35,888 nucleotides of DNA from Bacillus sp. (in: firmicutes) (GTDB taxonomy: Bacteria; Bacillota; Bacilli; Bacillales; Cytobacillaceae), in the NCBI GenBank assembly GCA_031179905.1, contig JAPSHL010000011.1:1-35888 (forward strand), in the 5' to 3' direction. A program made the translations under genes and the position numbers. Under the pieces are notes generated by a model that was given only the letters and a program-made list of their open reading frames with translations, was not told where the DNA came from and made no database searches. This document shows, piece after piece, positions 17,755-26,513 of this stretch (within the stretch, counting starts at the first letter, position 1; each line of letters begins with the position of its first letter).

Positions 17755-17829
17755 AAAAGGCTTTTTGTTATAATTCTTGCATTATGTAAAAGCTAATAAT
17801 GCGCGAGAAGAGGAACAAAAAGCCTTTTT
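17755..17829. terminator. Long hairpin terminator after panD
   Basis: A perfect 15-bp outer stem, 17755-17769 against 17814-17828, encloses a second 7-bp stem (GCATTAT/ATAATGC, 17779-17785 with 17795-17801) and is followed by T residues. At about 75 bases it is longer than the other terminators here. The symmetric A/T flanks allow function on either strand. Confidence 0.75.
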
Positions 17830-17991
17830 TGCTGCCATGTACTTTTAGCTTAAGCTTGAACTTGGCAGAAAAATATATCGTCTCATAATCAACGGTGACA
17901 GGGATAACGGGCAATTATTATGAAGTAAATTCTTTTCCTTTTCTCCATTTTATGATACCGTTTGAATGACTGAAAGTTAGAGGTGGATGCA

Positions 17992-20778
17992 ATGGGGAAC
18001 AAATACGTGGTGGTCGATTTGGAGACAAATGGGAATTCACCTAAAAAAGGAGATCGGATCATTCAGTTCGCGGCAGTCGTGATCGAGGATGGAAAAATAG
18101 TAGAGGAGTATTCCTCCCTGTTGAATCCTCTGCAGCCGATTTCACCATTTATAGAGGAACTTACTGGCATTAATGACGAAATGGTCGAATCTGCACCATT
18201 ATTTGAAGAGATAGCTGAAAAGGTGCAGTCCTTATTAAAGGATGCCTATTTTGTTGCACATAATGTCATGTTTGATTTAACTTTTTTATCGGATGAATTA
18301 GAGCAGGCTGGGTTTGAAGCATTTTATGGCCCGATTATTGATACAGTTGAAATGGCTAGAATACTGTTTCCAACGGCGGACAGCTATAAGCTGACAGATT
18401 TGGCCATTCAAGAAGATATCGAACATAACCGTCCGCATCAAGCGGATAGTGATGCATATGTAACAGCAGAGCTGCTTTTGATTATGCTTAATAAGATTGA
18501 AGGTTTGCCGCTCCAGACTATCAGACAATTAGAACTCTTGAGCGGTGCTTTAAAAAGCGATCTAGATCAGCTGCTGGATAATATCGCTTTTCAAAAGGAA
18601 AAAAAGCTCCCATATATTCGTGAAGGACTGGAGCTGTACAGAGGAGTTGCACTTCGGTCAGGTGACAAAACTAAACCTGTAAAGAAGGGCAAGCACGAAT
18701 ACATAGATTTTGATATGAAAGAAATAGAGAACAGGATGTCACGAGTGCTGCCGAACTATGTTCCGAGAACAGGGCAGCAGGAAATGATTAAAGATGTCCT
18801 TCAATGCTTTAATACTGATCTCCATGGCCTAATTGAGGCAGGGACAGGTGTGGGGAAATCACTTGCTTATTTAATTGGAGCAGCATTTTTTGCCAAAAAA
18901 GAAAATACGCAAATAGTTGTCAGCACTTACACTACACAGCTGCAGGAACAGCTTACCCGAAAGGACTTGCCGCTGCTTGAGGATATTCTTCCTTTTTCAG
19001 TAGGATACACGGTGCTCAAAGGGCGAAACCATTATATCAGTTTAGATAAATTTGAAGTTTCCCTTAAAGAGCAGGATGACAATTACGATGTGATTTTGAC
19101 CAAAATGCAAATCCTGATATGGCTTACAGAAACAACAACAGGAGATAAGGATGAACTAAACCTGTCTAGCGGCGGAATGAAATACTGGCACAAAATTAAA
19201 AACGACGGCAATTTTTCGCTGTCTTTTTCTAAGGAATGGGCTCCGAGGGATTTTTACCGGCGCACTAGAAATGCGGCGCAAAAAGCTGATATTATCATTA
19301 CAAACCATGCTTTGTTGTTAAAAGACCTCAGCAGCGACAAGGCGCTGCTGCCAAATTATGAATATGCTGTCATCGATGAAGGGCATCATTTTGAAAAGAA
19401 TGCGACTAAACATTTTGGCCATCAATTTTCGTATTTTGGCACAAAGATGAGCATCCAAACGATTGGTACATATGACCAAAAGCAGCTTTTTTACAGACTG
19501 TTATCAAAGGAAAAGGATTTGGTGTATGCAGACAAAAAGAAGCTGAACAGACTGCTTTCCGATTTGCCGATTGAGCTGGAGGAGCTGTTCCGGACGATTT
19601 TACGGTATGCCAAAAAAACCGGAAACAAATCGAATAGCCCTAAAGCAAGCATCCGTATTCAAAGAGACGATTCCATTCAATGGAATCAAGTAGAGATTGT
19701 GGCAGAAAGGTTCATCTTTCTATTGAAGGATTGTAAAAATGCGCTATTGCAATTAGTGGAAGCATTATACAGCAAAGCTGATACAGATTCTCTTGATGCA
19801 GACCAAGTAATGGCTGCAGACAGAATAAAAGCAATCATGGAAGAATGGGATAAGTACATGCTGACACTCCGTCAGATTTTTCTGCGGGAGGAAGACAGCA
19901 TCGCTTGGCTTGAGGTAGACTGGAAAAGCTTTCCGCATCATGCCACTCTTTATGCTCAGCCCCATTCTGTATCGGAAATACTTCAGCAAACTCTTTTTGC
20001 TAACAAAAAAAGCGTAGTTTTCACTTCTGCAACACTAACGGTAAATAATCATTTTGATTTCTATGCCAGCGGCTTGGGTCTTTCCAGTATACAGCATTTG
20101 GAGAAACAGATTCCTTCTCCGTTCCAGTACGACAAGCAAGTGAGGGTGATTGTTCCAGATGAGGTCCCGGATATTAATAATGTACCGCTTTCTGAGTATA
20201 TCGAAGCAGTGACAGGAAACATCATTTCTATTGCAGAGGCGACAAGCGGCCGGATGCTGATATTGTTCACTTCCAATGAAATGCTGAAAAAAACATATGA
20301 ATTGATTAAAGCAAAAGGAAGCCTTCCAGACTATGCGATCCTGGCACAAGGAATCACAACTGGAAGCAGAATGAGACTGACAAGGAATTTTCAGCGGTAT
20401 GATAAAGCAATTCTTCTTGGCACCAACAGCTTTTGGGAAGGGATTGATATTCCCGGAGAGGATTTGACATGTTTAATCATAGTCAGACTTCCATTCTCCT
20501 CACCAGATGAGCCATTAAATGAAGCGAAAAATGAACGTATTAAGTCCATGGGCGGCAATCCATTTTTGGAAAACAGCTTGCCTGAAGCAGTTTTAAGGTT
20601 CAAACAAGGATTCGGCAGGCTGATACGTACCGAAACAGATAAGGGATTTATTGTCATCCTTGATCGGAGAATTTTAACGACAACCTATGGTGCGACTTTT
20701 TTAGAATCGATTCCCCACGTGCCAGTTATCAGGAAGAAATTAGACGAAATCGAATTTTTTATAAAAGAATGGATTTAA
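17992..20778 (+). CDS. dinG: DinG-family 3'-5' exonuclease / helicase-like protein
   Basis: A 928-residue protein with two parts. The N-terminal DEDDh exonuclease domain (about 1-170) has VVDLETNG (D9, E11), AHNVMFDLTFL and HQADSDAY. An XPD/DinG-like superfamily 2 helicase core follows, with Walker A GTGVGKS (284-290), DEGH at 462-465, FTSATLTV, and the final QGFGRLIRTETD. The four cysteines of an iron-sulfur cluster are not evident, as in other Firmicutes DinG proteins; the Staphylococcus version was reported to act as a nuclease rather than a helicase. I chose the ATG at 17992 (AGAGGTGG just upstream) over a GTG at 17983 inside that ribosome site. The B. subtilis gene ypmA, which follows dinG there, is absent. 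Confidence 0.93.
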   Translation: MGNKYVVVDLETNGNSPKKGDRIIQFAAVVIEDGKIVEEYSSLLNPLQPISPFIEELTGINDEMVESAPLFEEIAEKVQSLLKDAYFVAHNVMFDLTFLSDELEQAGFEAFYGPIIDTVEMARILFPTADSYKLTDLAIQEDIEHNRPHQADSDAYVTAELLLIMLNKIEGLPLQTIRQLELLSGALKSDLDQLLDNIAFQKEKKLPYIREGLELYRGVALRSGDKTKPVKKGKHEYIDFDMKEIENRMSRVLPNYVPRTGQQEMIKDVLQCFNTDLHGLIEAGTGVGKSLAYLIGAAFFAKKENTQIVVSTYTTQLQEQLTRKDLPLLEDILPFSVGYTVLKGRNHYISLDKFEVSLKEQDDNYDVILTKMQILIWLTETTTGDKDELNLSSGGMKYWHKIKNDGNFSLSFSKEWAPRDFYRRTRNAAQKADIIITNHALLLKDLSSDKALLPNYEYAVIDEGHHFEKNATKHFGHQFSYFGTKMSIQTIGTYDQKQLFYRLLSKEKDLVYADKKKLNRLLSDLPIELEELFRTILRYAKKTGNKSNSPKASIRIQRDDSIQWNQVEIVAERFIFLLKDCKNALLQLVEALYSKADTDSLDADQVMAADRIKAIMEEWDKYMLTLRQIFLREEDSIAWLEVDWKSFPHHATLYAQPHSVSEILQQTLFANKKSVVFTSATLTVNNHFDFYASGLGLSSIQHLEKQIPSPFQYDKQVRVIVPDEVPDINNVPLSEYIEAVTGNIISIAEATSGRMLILFTSNEMLKKTYELIKAKGSLPDYAILAQGITTGSRMRLTRNFQRYDKAILLGTNSFWEGIDIPGEDLTCLIIVRLPFSSPDEPLNEAKNERIKSMGGNPFLENSLPEAVLRFKQGFGRLIRTETDKGFIVILDRRILTTTYGATFLESIPHVPVIRKKLDEIEFFIKEWI

Positions 20779-20836
20779 TGGATTTCGTCTTGTGTTAAAA
20801 TAATAGACGAATTATCCAAGCAGTCTTTATAATATT

Positions 20837-20870
20837 AGAGGGTATGGAGTAAAGACTCCAACCTCTTTTA
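20837..20870 (+). terminator. Probable terminator after dinG
   Basis: AGAGG and TGGAGT (20837-20850, with a short bulge) pair with ACTCCA and CCTCT around an AAAG loop, followed by four T residues. It lies 58 bases after dinG. The T run is short, so termination may be partial. Confidence 0.5.
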
Positions 20871-20904
20871 GGTAAATAAAAAACATGAATAAAGAAGTGA
20901 TGAA

Positions 20905-21378
20905 ATGAAAAAATGGATTTGGTCCTTTGTCGGCCTGGCAGTTGTTGTACTCGCATTTGTCATCTATACATATGCATCAGCTTACCAGCCTGTATCAAAA
21001 GCCCGTGAAAACGCGGAAAAGATAGCAAAAGACGAAGCTGGCCTTGTCAGTATGGAGAATTTTTCTATTTATAACGGCAATGACAGCTATTATGTGGTAG
21101 AAGGGCAAAATAAGGACAAGGAAGACATAATAGTATGGATTGAAGAAAAAAACAATGCTGTTACTGTCAAAAATAAAAAAGATGGGCTGACAAAACAAGA
21201 AGTCATTAATAAACTAACATCGGAGAGGGAGCTTTCGTCAATTGACACTGTCCGTCTCGGCATGCTTGAAGGTCTTCCCGTTTGGGAAGTTTACGCTCAT
21301 ACTGATGATGATTTAATCAATTATTTTTATTTTGATTTTGAAACAGGAGAATTGCATAGAAATATTGAAAATATTTAG
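20905..21378 (+). CDS. ypmB: YpmB, membrane-anchored PepSY-type protein
   Basis: A 157-residue protein with an N-terminal membrane anchor (about 4-22) and an extracytoplasmic part containing two similar alpha/beta units of the PepSY/DUF5590 kind (about 36-95 and 96-155). The second unit has LPVWEVYAHTDDDLINYFYFDFETGEL, with the tryptophan and acidic turn typical of PepSY. Length and place (after dinG, before aspB) match B. subtilis YpmB. PepSY domains are thought to inhibit proteases or bind cell-wall enzymes, but the role of YpmB is unknown. The ribosome site GAAGTGA is modest. Confidence 0.88.
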   Translation: MKKWIWSFVGLAVVVLAFVIYTYASAYQPVSKARENAEKIAKDEAGLVSMENFSIYNGNDSYYVVEGQNKDKEDIIVWIEEKNNAVTVKNKKDGLTKQEVINKLTSERELSSIDTVRLGMLEGLPVWEVYAHTDDDLINYFYFDFETGELHRNIENI

Positions 21379-21421
21379 GCAGATGCTATTTTTCAAGGTA
21401 TCGATTCACCTACAGCCTTAA

Positions 21422-21446
21422 AAAACTCTGTTAATACAGAGTTTTG
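21422..21446 (+). terminator. Weak terminator-like hairpin between ypmB and aspB
   Basis: A 9-bp perfect stem, 21422-21430 against 21437-21445 (AAAACTCTG/CAGAGTTTT), with a 6-base loop. The only T residues are in the stem, so it may terminate weakly or only punctuate the transcript. Confidence 0.45.
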
Positions 21447-21496
21447 CTGGAATAAATCTGAATTTTTTAAAGAATGGTATTTGGAGGAGAAAAACA

Positions 21497-22699
21497 ATGA
21501 ATGTTCAATTAGCAAAAAGAGTAAATGCTTTAACCCCATCAACGACTCTTGCGATTACTGCAAAGGCGAAATCCTTGAAGGAAGAGGGACATGATGTCAT
21601 CGGACTGGGAGCAGGCGAACCAGATTTCAACACTCCTCAAAATATCATCGATGCCGCTGTTAAAAGCATGAATGAAGGCCACACTAAATATACACCGGCA
21701 GCTGGCCTTCCGCTTTTGAAAAAGGCAATCATCAACAAGCTCCAAAGAGACCAAGGGCTTGCCTATGAGCCTAATCAAATCATTGTTACTAACGGGGCAA
21801 AACATGGTTTGTATACTTTATTCCAAGTGTTATTAGATGAGGGTGATGAGGTAATCATCCCGATTCCGTATTGGGTAAGCTATCCAGAACAAGTAAAGCT
21901 CGCTGATGGAGTGCCTGTTTTTGTAGATGGAGTGGAGGAGAACGAGTTCAAGATTACTCCTGAACAGCTGAAATCAGCTATCACACCAAAAACAAAAGCA
22001 GTAATTATCAATTCACCAAGCAATCCAACAGGCATGATTTACACAAAAGAAGAATTGCTTGCCTTAGGAGACGTTTGCCTGGAGCATAATATTCTTATCA
22101 TCTCAGATGAAATATATGAAAAATTAGTATACGGTGATAATGAGCATGTTTCCATTGCTTCTCTTTCTCCAGAGCTGAAGGAAGCAACTGTTGTTATCAA
22201 TGGTGTGTCAAAATCTCACAGTATGACAGGCTGGCGCATCGGCTATGCTGCAGGGAACAAAGCGATCATCTCTGCAATGACTAATCTTGCGAGCCACAGT
22301 ACTTCCAATCCGACAACGCCTTCTCAATACGCAACAATTGAAGCATATGAGGGGCCGCAAGACTCTCTAGGTGAGATGAAAGCAGCATTTAGCCAAAGGC
22401 TTGATATCATTCACCAGAAGCTGAATGATATCCCTGGTGTAACATGCCTGAAGCCCAAAGGTGCTTTCTTCTTATTCCCGAATGTGGAGAAAGCTGTTGA
22501 GCTAACAGGGTTTACCGATACGGATGCATTTGTAAGCGCCTTGCTGGAAGAAGCTCTTGTAGCAGTTATTCCAGGATCGGGATTTGGTGCTGATAACTAT
22601 ATCCGCCTCTCCTACGCAACTTCATTAGAATTGCTAGAGAAGGCTGTGGATAGAATTCACCGCTTTGTGGAAAGTAAAGCAGCAAAGGAAACAGTTTAA
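21497..22699 (+). CDS. aspB: Aspartate aminotransferase (class I PLP)
   Basis: A 400-residue fold-type I PLP enzyme that interconverts aspartate and oxaloacetate using glutamate/2-oxoglutarate. The PLP lysine is K239 in VSKSHSMTGWRIGY, and the family signatures GAGEPDFNTP, YTPAAGLPLL, NSPSNPTG and SDEIYEKLVY are all present. It is the AspB (Ib) type of Gram-positive bacteria. The ATG has TGGAGGAG 6 bases upstream. In B. subtilis aspB also precedes asnS; here a terminator and a new promoter lie between them. Aspartate made here is the precursor for AsnS substrate, lysine and beta-alanine made by other genes in the window. Confidence 0.96.
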   Translation: MNVQLAKRVNALTPSTTLAITAKAKSLKEEGHDVIGLGAGEPDFNTPQNIIDAAVKSMNEGHTKYTPAAGLPLLKKAIINKLQRDQGLAYEPNQIIVTNGAKHGLYTLFQVLLDEGDEVIIPIPYWVSYPEQVKLADGVPVFVDGVEENEFKITPEQLKSAITPKTKAVIINSPSNPTGMIYTKEELLALGDVCLEHNILIISDEIYEKLVYGDNEHVSIASLSPELKEATVVINGVSKSHSMTGWRIGYAAGNKAIISAMTNLASHSTSNPTTPSQYATIEAYEGPQDSLGEMKAAFSQRLDIIHQKLNDIPGVTCLKPKGAFFLFPNVEKAVELTGFTDTDAFVSALLEEALVAVIPGSGFGADNYIRLSYATSLELLEKAVDRIHRFVESKAAKETV

Positions 22700-22702
22700 T
22701 AC

Positions 22703-22745
22703 AAAAAGCGGCGAGTTCGTCTTGCCGCTTTTTTCTTTTTTTTGA
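22703..22745 (+). terminator. Terminator after aspB
   Basis: A 13-bp stem with one G-U pair, 22703-22715 against 22721-22733, carries a five-base TTCGT loop and is followed by a long T-rich run. Confidence 0.9.
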
Positions 22746-22787
22746 GAACAGAATTTTCTGCAAAATTCGCGCTTGCTAGCGATTATG

Positions 22788-22816
22788 TTGATTGTGATAG
22801 TCAAGAAGGGTATAAT
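22788..22816 (+). promoter_or_regulatory. Sigma-A promoter of asnS
   Basis: TTGATT (22788-22793), exactly 17 bases, then a perfect TATAAT (22811-22816). The transcript would begin near 22823 and carry a leader of about 160 bases with two hairpins before the asnS start. Confidence 0.75.
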
Positions 22817-22845
22817 GTTATGATAGATAGCAAGTAAAACTATGT

Positions 22846-22941
22846 AAAAATGACTCAACATCTGTAAAAAAATGTTGCATTTTTAGCGAAAATCCCAAGA
22901 ATATCATGTTACTATAGCTTTAAATGGCTCTTGGGTTTGCT
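22846..22941 (+). promoter_or_regulatory. Structured asnS leader with two hairpins
   Basis: Hairpin A pairs AAAAATG and CAACAT (22846-22861, with a three-base bulge) with ATGTTG and CATTTTT (22872-22884). Hairpin B pairs CCCAAGA (22894-22900) with TCTTGGG (22929-22935), extended by AAA/TTT. No T-box sequence is seen, and neither hairpin has a free T run, so control by structure is possible but unproven. Confidence 0.4.
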
Positions 22942-22984
22942 ATTACATATAATTTTGATTTTATCGTTTTTGGAGGAGTATATT

Positions 22985-24280
22985 GTGATTAAATCAACTA
23001 TAGCTGAATTACCGAAAAATGTTGATAAAGAAGTAAAGCTGGGCGCTTGGATTGCCAATAAGCGTTCTAGCGGCAAAATCGCCTTTTTACAGCTGCGTGA
23101 CGGCACAGGATTTGTGCAGGGGGTAGTAGTAAAAAGCGATGTGGCTGAAGAAGTTTTTCAGGCTGCAAAATCTGTAACACAGGAATCCTCTGTTTATGTA
23201 ACAGGTAAGGTGCAGAGAGATGAGCGCTCTCCATTTGGTTATGAGCTTCTAGTTTCAGGGATTGAAGTCATCCACGCATCTGTTGATTATCCAATCACAC
23301 CAAAAGAACATGGTACGGAATTTTTAATGGACAACCGCCATTTATGGCTTCGTTCAAAACGCCAGCATGCTGTTATGAAAATTAGAAATGAAATAATCCG
23401 TGCGACATACCAATTCTTTAACGAAAATGGATTTTCGAAAGTGGATCCGCCAATTCTGACAGGCAGTGCACCAGAAGGCACAACCGAGTTATTCGCGACT
23501 AAATATTTCGATGAGGATGCATATCTTTCTCAAAGCGGACAGCTGTATATGGAAGCAGCAGCAATGGCATTAGGAAAAGTATTCTCCTTCGGTCCGACAT
23601 TCCGTGCCGAAAAATCTAAAACTCGCCGTCATTTAATCGAGTTCTGGATGATTGAGCCGGAAATGGCTTTCTATGAGTTCGAAGATAATCTTGTTGTCCA
23701 AGAGGAATATGTCTCTTTTATCGTTCAATCTGTTTTAACAAATTGCCAGCTTGAATTGAAGACATTGGGAAGAGATTTGTCCAAGCTTGAACAAATTAAA
23801 GCACCATTCCCAAGAATCAGCTATGATGATGCGATTAAATTATTGCATGAAAAAGGCTTTGATGATATTCAATGGGGAGATGACTTTGGAGCGCCGCATG
23901 AAACAGCAATTGCAGAAACTTACGATAAGCCTGTTTTCATTACTCATTACCCAACATCTCTGAAACCATTCTACATGCAGCCAGACCCAAACAGGGACGA
24001 TGTTGTTTTATGTGCTGACTTGATTGCACCTGAAGGATATGGTGAGATTATCGGTGGTTCAGAGCGTATCCACGACATGGACTTGCTTGAACAGCGCGTC
24101 CAAGAGCATAATTTGGATACAGAAACATATAAATGGTATTTAGAGCTTCGTAAATACGGTTCCGTACCGCATTCCGGCTTCGGTTTAGGTTTAGAGAGAA
24201 CAGTAGCCTGGATCAGCGGTGTAGAACATGTCCGCGAAACGATTCCGTTCCCAAGATTGTTGAATCGTTTGTATCCATAA
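22985..24280 (+). CDS. asnS: Asparaginyl-tRNA synthetase
   Basis: A 431-residue class IIb synthetase that charges tRNA-Asn. An N-terminal OB-fold anticodon-binding domain (about 15-100, [24 protein letters not shown]) is followed by the catalytic domain with motif 2 [19 protein letters not shown] and motif 3 [13 protein letters not shown] near the C terminus. I placed the start at the GTG at 22985, which has GGAGGAG 6 bases upstream and gives the family length (430 in B. subtilis); an upstream TTG at 22931 would add a hydrophobic tail with no ribosome site. It has its own promoter and terminator. Confidence 0.96.
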   Translation: MIKSTIAELPKNVDKEVKLGAWIANKRSSGKIAFLQLRDGTGFVQGVVVKSDVAEEVFQAAKSVTQESSVYVTGKVQRDERSPFGYELLVSGIEVIHASVDYPITPKEHGTEFLMDNRHLWLRSKRQHAVMKIRNEIIRATYQFFNENGFSKVDPPILTGSAPEGTTELFATKYFDEDAYLSQSGQLYMEAAAMALGKVFSFGPTFRAEKSKTRRHLIEFWMIEPEMAFYEFEDNLVVQEEYVSFIVQSVLTNCQLELKTLGRDLSKLEQIKAPFPRISYDDAIKLLHEKGFDDIQWGDDFGAPHETAIAETYDKPVFITHYPTSLKPFYMQPDPNRDDVVLCADLIAPEGYGEIIGGSERIHDMDLLEQRVQEHNLDTETYKWYLELRKYGSVPHSGFGLGLERTVAWISGVEHVRETIPFPRLLNRLYP

Positions 24281-24290
24281 AAATAAACAT

Positions 24291-24361
24291 AAAGGGCAGA
24301 ATGCATCGATTGAGATCTTCTTTTAGGGATTATCCATGCATTCTCCCTTTCGTTTTTTTTT
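24291..24361 (+). terminator. Terminator after asnS
   Basis: AAAGGG and AGAATGCAT (24291-24306) pair with ATGCATTCT and CCCTTT (24336-24350), a 15-bp stem with one bulged base and a 29-base loop, followed by a run of nine T residues after CG. Confidence 0.8.
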
Positions 24362-24438
24362 ACTGTAAAATTTTCAAAGGAAGATCAGCTTTCCTTCAAT
24401 TGCCTGTATATCCATGATACAAGCAGTACACTTTTGTA

Positions 24439-24447
24439 TGGTATACT
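24439..24447 (+). promoter_or_regulatory. Possible extended -10 promoter of dnaD
   Basis: TGGTATACT fits TGnTATAnT, 23 bases before the dnaD start. No convincing -35 is present. Confidence 0.4.
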
Positions 24448-24469
24448 AGATTAGAGGTGTTACGTTACA

Positions 24470-25168
24470 ATGAATAAATCAGTTATGCTAAAATGGCTCC
24501 AAGAAGGAAACATCCATATTCCAACCACACTTCTAACCCATTATCATGCACTTAAACTCAATGAAAAGGAACTAGTCCTTTTGCTTCAGGTGCTTGCTTT
24601 TTTAGATAAAGGAAACGAATTTCCGACCCCTCCAGAGATTGCTGCAAATATGTCAATTGACGCAGCGGAATGTCATGAACTGTTAAGTCAGCTAATTCGC
24701 CGAGGCTATATCGCCATTATTGACGGTGAAAATGATTATGGTATCCGCTTTGAACGATATTCAGTTGAACCGCTGTGGGAAAAGCTGATTGACGAATATT
24801 TGGCTGCAGATAAAAAAGAAGAAGCAGTGATAGATCAGAAAAAAGAAACGGATTTATATACATGCTTTGAACAGGAATTTGGCAGACCGCTTTCGCCGTT
24901 TGAAATAGAGACATTAGGTATGTGGCTTGACGATGATCATCATGATACTGTCATCATTAAAGCTGCCTTAAAAGAGGCTGTTATTTCTGGGAAGCTGAAC
25001 TTTCGCTATATTGACAGAATATTATTTGAGTGGAAGAAGAACGGTATTAAGACAATTCAGCAGGCAAAAAGCTATGGAAAGAAATTCCGTTCTTATCAAA
25101 ACAGTAACAAGGAGCAAGAGGAAGCAAAAACAAAATCTGTTCCATTTTACAACTGGCTGGAGCAGTGA
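24470..25168 (+). CDS. dnaD: DNA replication initiation protein DnaD
   Basis: DnaD works with DnaB and DnaI to load the replicative helicase at oriC and at restarted forks. The 232-residue protein has an N-terminal winged-helix oligomerisation domain (about 1-98, MLKWLQEGNIHIPTTLL...SIDAAECHELLSQLIRRGY) and a C-terminal DDBH2 domain (about 130-200). The signature of that domain, YIDRILFEW, is at 180-188. A basic tail (GKKFRSYQNSNKEQ) follows. The length is the same as in B. subtilis. The ATG has AGAGGTG about 11 bases upstream. nth follows, as in other bacilli, but a long hairpin separates the two. Confidence 0.95.
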   Translation: MNKSVMLKWLQEGNIHIPTTLLTHYHALKLNEKELVLLLQVLAFLDKGNEFPTPPEIAANMSIDAAECHELLSQLIRRGYIAIIDGENDYGIRFERYSVEPLWEKLIDEYLAADKKEEAVIDQKKETDLYTCFEQEFGRPLSPFEIETLGMWLDDDHHDTVIIKAALKEAVISGKLNFRYIDRILFEWKKNGIKTIQQAKSYGKKFRSYQNSNKEQEEAKTKSVPFYNWLEQ

Positions 25169-25180
25169 CCAAAATTATCG

Positions 25181-25228
25181 GAGACTGTTCAAATTCTCTT
25201 TTCTCAAAGAAAAAAGAATGACAGTCTC
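25181..25228 (+). terminator. Long hairpin between dnaD and nth
   Basis: An 8-bp outer stem (GAGACTGT 25181-25188 with ACAGTCTC 25221-25228) encloses a 12-base inner stem with one mismatch (25193-25204 against 25208-25219). The sequence after it is only moderately T-rich, so termination may be incomplete and nth may still be read from dnaD. Confidence 0.45.
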
Positions 25229-25303
25229 TTCTTATTGAACTATAAAACTATTAGAGCCAAAGAATTTCTCTTTGGTAAAACTAGCAAAAAAGGGCTGAAG
25301 AAA

Positions 25304-25963
25304 ATGCTGAAAAAAGATCAGATTAGACATTGTCTTGATGTGATGGGTGAAATGTTCCCAGAAGCACATTGCGAACTCGTTCATGCAAATCCATTTGAAT
25401 TAGTCATTGCAGTCGCTTTATCTGCACAATGTACGGATGCATTAGTTAATAAGGTTACGAAAAACTTGTTTCACAAATATAAAACACCAGAAGATTATTT
25501 GAGTGTTCCATTGGAAGAGCTTCAAAACGATATTCGGTCTATTGGTCTATTTAGAAACAAAGCAAAAAATATTCAAAAGCTATGCCAAATGTTATTGGAA
25601 AGATATAATGGCGAAGTGCCGAAGGACAGAGATGAATTGATTAATCTTCCTGGTGTAGGGAGAAAAACAGCCAATGTTGTTGTGTCTGTTGCCTACAATA
25701 TCCCAGCAATTGCTGTTGACACACATGTGGAAAGGGTGAGTAAAAGACTAGGTTTTTGCCGCTGGAAGGACTCTGTTCTAGAGGTGGAGAAAGCATTGAT
25801 GAAAAAAGTACCAGAGGAAGAATGGTCCGTAACCCATCATCGCATGATATTCTTCGGCAGATACCATTGCAAAGCTCAAAATCCACAATGTGAAGTTTGT
25901 CCGCTGCTGACAGAATGCCGAGAAGGCAAGAAGCGAATGAAAAAGGCCGGTGTCCTTGCATGA
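25304..25963 (+). CDS. nth: Endonuclease III, DNA glycosylase/AP lyase
   Basis: Nth removes oxidised pyrimidines and cuts at the abasic site. The 219-residue protein has the helix-hairpin-helix LPGVGRKTANVV with the Schiff-base lysine K121 and the catalytic aspartate D139 in VDTHVERVSKRLG. It also has the four iron-sulfur cysteines C189, C196, C199 and C205 (C-x6-C-x2-C-x5-C). I chose the ATG at 25304 because it gives exactly the B. subtilis length and N terminus; a TTG at 25235 would add 23 unrelated residues. The stop overlaps the ypoC start. Confidence 0.96.
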   Translation: MLKKDQIRHCLDVMGEMFPEAHCELVHANPFELVIAVALSAQCTDALVNKVTKNLFHKYKTPEDYLSVPLEELQNDIRSIGLFRNKAKNIQKLCQMLLERYNGEVPKDRDELINLPGVGRKTANVVVSVAYNIPAIAVDTHVERVSKRLGFCRWKDSVLEVEKALMKKVPEEEWSVTHHRMIFFGRYHCKAQNPQCEVCPLLTECREGKKRMKKAGVLA

Positions 25964-26475
25964 CGAATCTGCATCTAGTGGACATGCCAAAAGAGCTAAA
26001 GCACCACGCCCTTGACATTCTGGGCGATAAGATAGAGGTGTTAAACGCGGAAACCTTTCAGGAAGTTTATCCTTTTATGCATGAAGCAGCCTACTATCAT
26101 GGCCTCAAAACTGTTTATCCATGGGATAAAAACCAGCAAAAAGCTTGTGTAGCTGGAGTTATCAGCTTGTGGAAGGAGCTAAGGTTGGAGGCTGAGACTG
26201 CTATTCAGAAACAGGATAAGGAGAAAACAGTGCTGACTATCAAATCAGGAGTCCGTTATTTCCTTGAATGCCTGTACTGGTCGAATGACAGGCCTGTTAA
26301 TCTGCTGAACGGCTTAGTAGCAAGTGAACAGCTATCGTTGATACCTGTTAACGCAGAAGAAAGGCTTTCCTACATCCTCTCAAGACCTGGCGGGTATCAT
26401 TCTTACCGTCAGTTAGATGAGCTGTTTAAAGAACTGGAAAAACAGTTTGCCATTAAAATGATTAAACGCAAATAA
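25960..26475 (+). CDS. ypoC: YpoC family protein
   Basis: A 171-residue soluble, mostly helical protein of the YpoC family, function unknown. It contains a conserved YYHGLKTVYPWD segment near residue 44 and a Trp/Pro-rich ECLYWSNDRPVNLLNGL segment near 105, with no enzymatic motif I recognise. It follows nth directly; the ATG overlaps the nth stop (ATGA), and I chose it over an in-frame ATG at 25897 that would run 66 bases into nth. It is constantly placed between nth and ponA in bacilli, so it may be linked to repair or cell-wall growth, but only by position. Confidence 0.86.
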   Translation: MTNLHLVDMPKELKHHALDILGDKIEVLNAETFQEVYPFMHEAAYYHGLKTVYPWDKNQQKACVAGVISLWKELRLEAETAIQKQDKEKTVLTIKSGVRYFLECLYWSNDRPVNLLNGLVASEQLSLIPVNAEERLSYILSRPGGYHSYRQLDELFKELEKQFAIKMIKRK

Positions 26476-26513
26476 AAAAATCGTTCCCCTCAAAGTGGAG
26501 AACGATTTTTTTA
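26474..26513. terminator. Bidirectional terminator between ypoC and ponA
   Basis: A stem of about 12 bp (AAAAAAATCGTTC/GAACGATTTTTTT, 26474-26486 with 26500-26512) overlaps the end of ypoC and touches the end of ponA on the other strand. T runs on both strands let it end both convergent units. Confidence 0.85.

Noticed and set aside
22931..22984. N-terminal extension of asnS from an upstream TTG
   Set aside because: The GTG at 22985 has GGAGGAG at the right distance and gives the family length; the extension overlaps a leader hairpin.
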